In this document: in pieces, positions 61,884 through 64,000 of the stretch
How the letters are laid out: the number at the start of each line of letters is the position of its first letter
Numbering within the stretch: the first letter of the stretch is position 1
Source: Methanimicrococcus sp. OttesenSCG-928-J09
GTDB taxonomy: Archaea; Halobacteriota; Methanosarcinia; Methanosarcinales; Methanosarcinaceae
Direction: 5' to 3'
DNA length: 64,000 bases
Assembly: GCA_030266245.1 (NCBI GenBank)
Contig: JAJDHP010000001.1
Location: forward strand, 38,943-102,942
Translations under genes and position numbers: made by a program
Notes under the pieces: generated by a model
The model's database searches: none
The model's input: only the letters and a program-made list of their open reading frames with translations
What the model was told of the DNA's origin: nothing

Positions 61884-62270
61884 TTATTCCTGTTCTTCTA
61901 AGAGAACAGCGTTAATGACACCGCTCTGACCCGGGCGGCTTGTGACTTTCACAAGACCTGCATCGGTTCTGACGATTGTGCCTTTTGTAATGATGTTACG
62001 TCTGATGTAGTGTTTGTTGGCGGAGTTTTCCATCACTTTTTCAGCTGTTACACGCTGGGTTTTGCCGGTCTTCGGGTCGGTGACATTGATAAAATTGTCA
62101 CTGAGAAGTCTGACTTTTCTGTTGCCGCCGCGTGTGGGGACGTTCTTGCTCTTTGCGGGGCCGATTCTGGTTTCAGCAAATTCACGGCCGATTTCGAACT
62201 TTCTCTTTTTTCTGGAGTCGATTCTTTTACCGCCTGTGTATGTTCTTTTGGATGCACCTTGCCATCTCAT
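61884..62270 (-). CDS. rps8e: 30S ribosomal protein S8e
   Basis: [37 protein letters not shown]...[10 protein letters not shown]-type sequence. Confidence 0.95.
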   Translation of the reverse strand: MRWQGASKRTYTGGKRIDSRKKRKFEIGREFAETRIGPAKSKNVPTRGGNRKVRLLSDNFINVTDPKTGKTQRVTAEKVMENSANKHYIRRNIITKGTIVRTDAGLVKVTSRPGQSGVINAVLLEEQE

Positions 62271-62637
62271 AATTTATTCCTCGTATGGGTTTTTAATGAA
62301 TTTAATACATTAAATCTTATAATTTAATGGTTGATTAAACCTTAGATACCTGTTTAATCAGTTTGCTGTTGCGCAAATTAGTACTTTTAATACTTTTGTG
62401 CCGGACCTTCTCTTCGTGTCCGAATCCGGCGATGAGAGCTAAAATGTAAAGGGAAGTATAAGATAAAGAATCCAATACAAGTAATTCAATATATGAATCT
62501 TGCGATAATTCGGACTCGTTTTAATTCTCTCAAACAGTCATTCATCCTATTTGAATCTTATTCATTTCTGTTATTGAAAACAGTTATGATTATATAAACT
62601 GAAAGCTTTTCTTCTTATGCACATAGGAGGTCTATTT

Positions 62638-62955
62638 ATGGCGACATTAGAAATGGATACTGTTTGCGGTCATGTAAATAAAGTGACGGCAAACAATGAA
62701 GGTGCAAATACGCGCGTTATTATTGAAACAACTTGCCCGCATGTTCAAAAGTGGGGGACGGAATTTTTAATTCCTACCGAAGATATCGCAGACATTAACA
62801 ACAAGACATTTTCTGAAAACGGAAAAAAGATTCAGTTGATGCCGACTTGTTTTATTCCGACTCTTGTGATGAATGTTGTGTGGATGGAAAACGGTCTGCT
62901 TTCCAAAAATCTTGTGAAAAGTAAAAGTCCCGTTCAGATTCAATATAAAGAGTAA
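62638..62955 (+). CDS. small three-Cys protein (DUF6951-like), tandem copy 1
   Basis: CGHVNKVTA...IETTCPH...PTCFIPTLVMNVVWMENGL; AGGAGGT before ATG. Confidence 0.65.
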   Translation: MATLEMDTVCGHVNKVTANNEGANTRVIIETTCPHVQKWGTEFLIPTEDIADINNKTFSENGKKIQLMPTCFIPTLVMNVVWMENGLLSKNLVKSKSPVQIQYKE

Positions 62956-63174
62956 ATTATGAAGAGTAAATACAATAAGTGCAGTAAAAAGAAAACGTAT
63001 GCGATCTAGTCTATTTGAGACTGGGAAATAAAAAATTAAATAACAATTAAATAACAATTAAATAACAATTAAAATTCTAAAAACTAAAACAATTCAAAAA
63101 CAGAAAAATCAATTTTAAAAAGGCAAGCAGTCGAATTGATTAAAAAAATTGATTAAATCTTGAGGTGTATTAAT

Positions 63175-63492
63175 ATGGCGACATTAACAATGGATACCAT
63201 TTGCGGTCATGTCAATAAAGTGACAGCCAAGAGTGAAGGAATGGTGACGCATGTTTCAATTGAAACAACTTGTCCAAAAATTAAAAACTGGGGCACAGAA
63301 TTCGATTTGCCGATGGAACAAATCATGGACAATCGAAATGAAACACTGGAATCAAAACTCCAAACATTTCCGCTGACACCGACCTGCTTCGTTCCTGCAT
63401 TGGTAATGAATGTGGTTTGGATGGAAAACGGTATGATCGCTAAAAGTCTTGTTAAAGGCAAAAATCCGATTAAAATCGAATACGATGACTAA
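63175..63492 (+). CDS. small three-Cys protein (DUF6951-like), tandem copy 2
   Basis: Close paralogue of 62638..62955; GAGGTG before ATG. Confidence 0.65.
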   Translation: MATLTMDTICGHVNKVTAKSEGMVTHVSIETTCPKIKNWGTEFDLPMEQIMDNRNETLESKLQTFPLTPTCFVPALVMNVVWMENGMIAKSLVKGKNPIKIEYDD

Positions 63493-63594
63493 GAATAGAG
63501 ATTATAATTAAGATTACATTAGGAATTATAATTTGACATTAGGTAATATTCGATAACATTCGATAATATACTAAGACTGACTGTTACGATTCAA

Positions 63595-64000
63595 ATGAAA
63601 AAATACATTGCGGACTCTGCCGTTTTTATTATGGGAAATTGTTCTGTTGCCGCTTGCGATATGGTGACGATTTCAAATGTAGAAGATGAAATGAGAAGTG
63701 AAGAAGCTTCTCTTCGTTATGATATCGCGAAAGCGGAAGGTCTTCGCGTTGAAGCGGCGGAATCTGAATTTATAGAATTGATTCGGGAACAGGCTGCGCA
63801 AACGCGCGATATTGAAAAACTTTCTTCAACAGATATCGGTATTTTGGCAAAAGCGCTGGAATATCACGAAAAATACGGCGATGACGCTGTTTTAATTACA
63901 GATGATTTCGCTGTTCAAAATATTGCGGCAAGACTCGGAATTGTTGTCATGCCGGTAGCACAGCGTACGATTTCAGATCAAATCATCTGGCAGAAACAGT
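63595..64000 (+). CDS. nob1: endoribonuclease Nob1 (PIN domain), 5' part, truncated by window end
   Basis: Translation from ATG 63595: MKKYIADSAVFIMGN...LSSTDIGILAKALEYHEKYGDDAVLITDDFAVQNIAARLGIVVMP; not in ORF track because it runs off the edge. Confidence 0.88.
   Translation, partial: MKKYIADSAVFIMGNCSVAACDMVTISNVEDEMRSEEASLRYDIAKAEGLRVEAAESEFIELIREQAAQTRDIEKLSSTDIGILAKALEYHEKYGDDAVLITDDFAVQNIAARLGIVVMPVAQRTISDQIIWQKQ

Overview
The window is a gene-dense archaeal chromosome segment from a methanogen, most likely Methanosarcinales. The call rests on a cfbE-cfbD-cfbC-cfbB coenzyme F430 cluster, archaeal informational genes (aIF2-alpha, Nop10, L21e, RpoF, S8e, EndA, Nob1, Pus10), archaeal lipid genes (carS, GGR) and archaeal riboflavin synthase. 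I read about 60 credible CDS, one tRNA-Leu(CAA), several hairpin/T-tract terminators and many intergenic repeats. The strongest observation concerns amber codons. (i) None of the 59 complete genes I checked ends in TAG (39 TAA, 20 TGA by my reading). (ii) hisG is split in the ORF track by an in-frame TAG exactly between its catalytic and C-terminal regulatory parts, and reading through restores a normal ~290-aa HisG (36..908, minus). (iii) A second unrelated gene (49225..49776) is also a continuous ORF broken only by TAG. This fits amber reassignment to pyrrolysine. Second is a family of at least 15 dispersed intergenic elements ending in a CGCGCGCG box, some nested in larger composite repeats. 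Other notable items: a 33-bp-periodic operator-like array before a Fic gene, an attenuator-like leader before a DEAD-box helicase, three transglutaminase-like surface paralogues, a 35-aa-repeat coiled-coil protein, an archaeal CDIN1/C15orf41-like nuclease, and an HxlR-flanked redox island.
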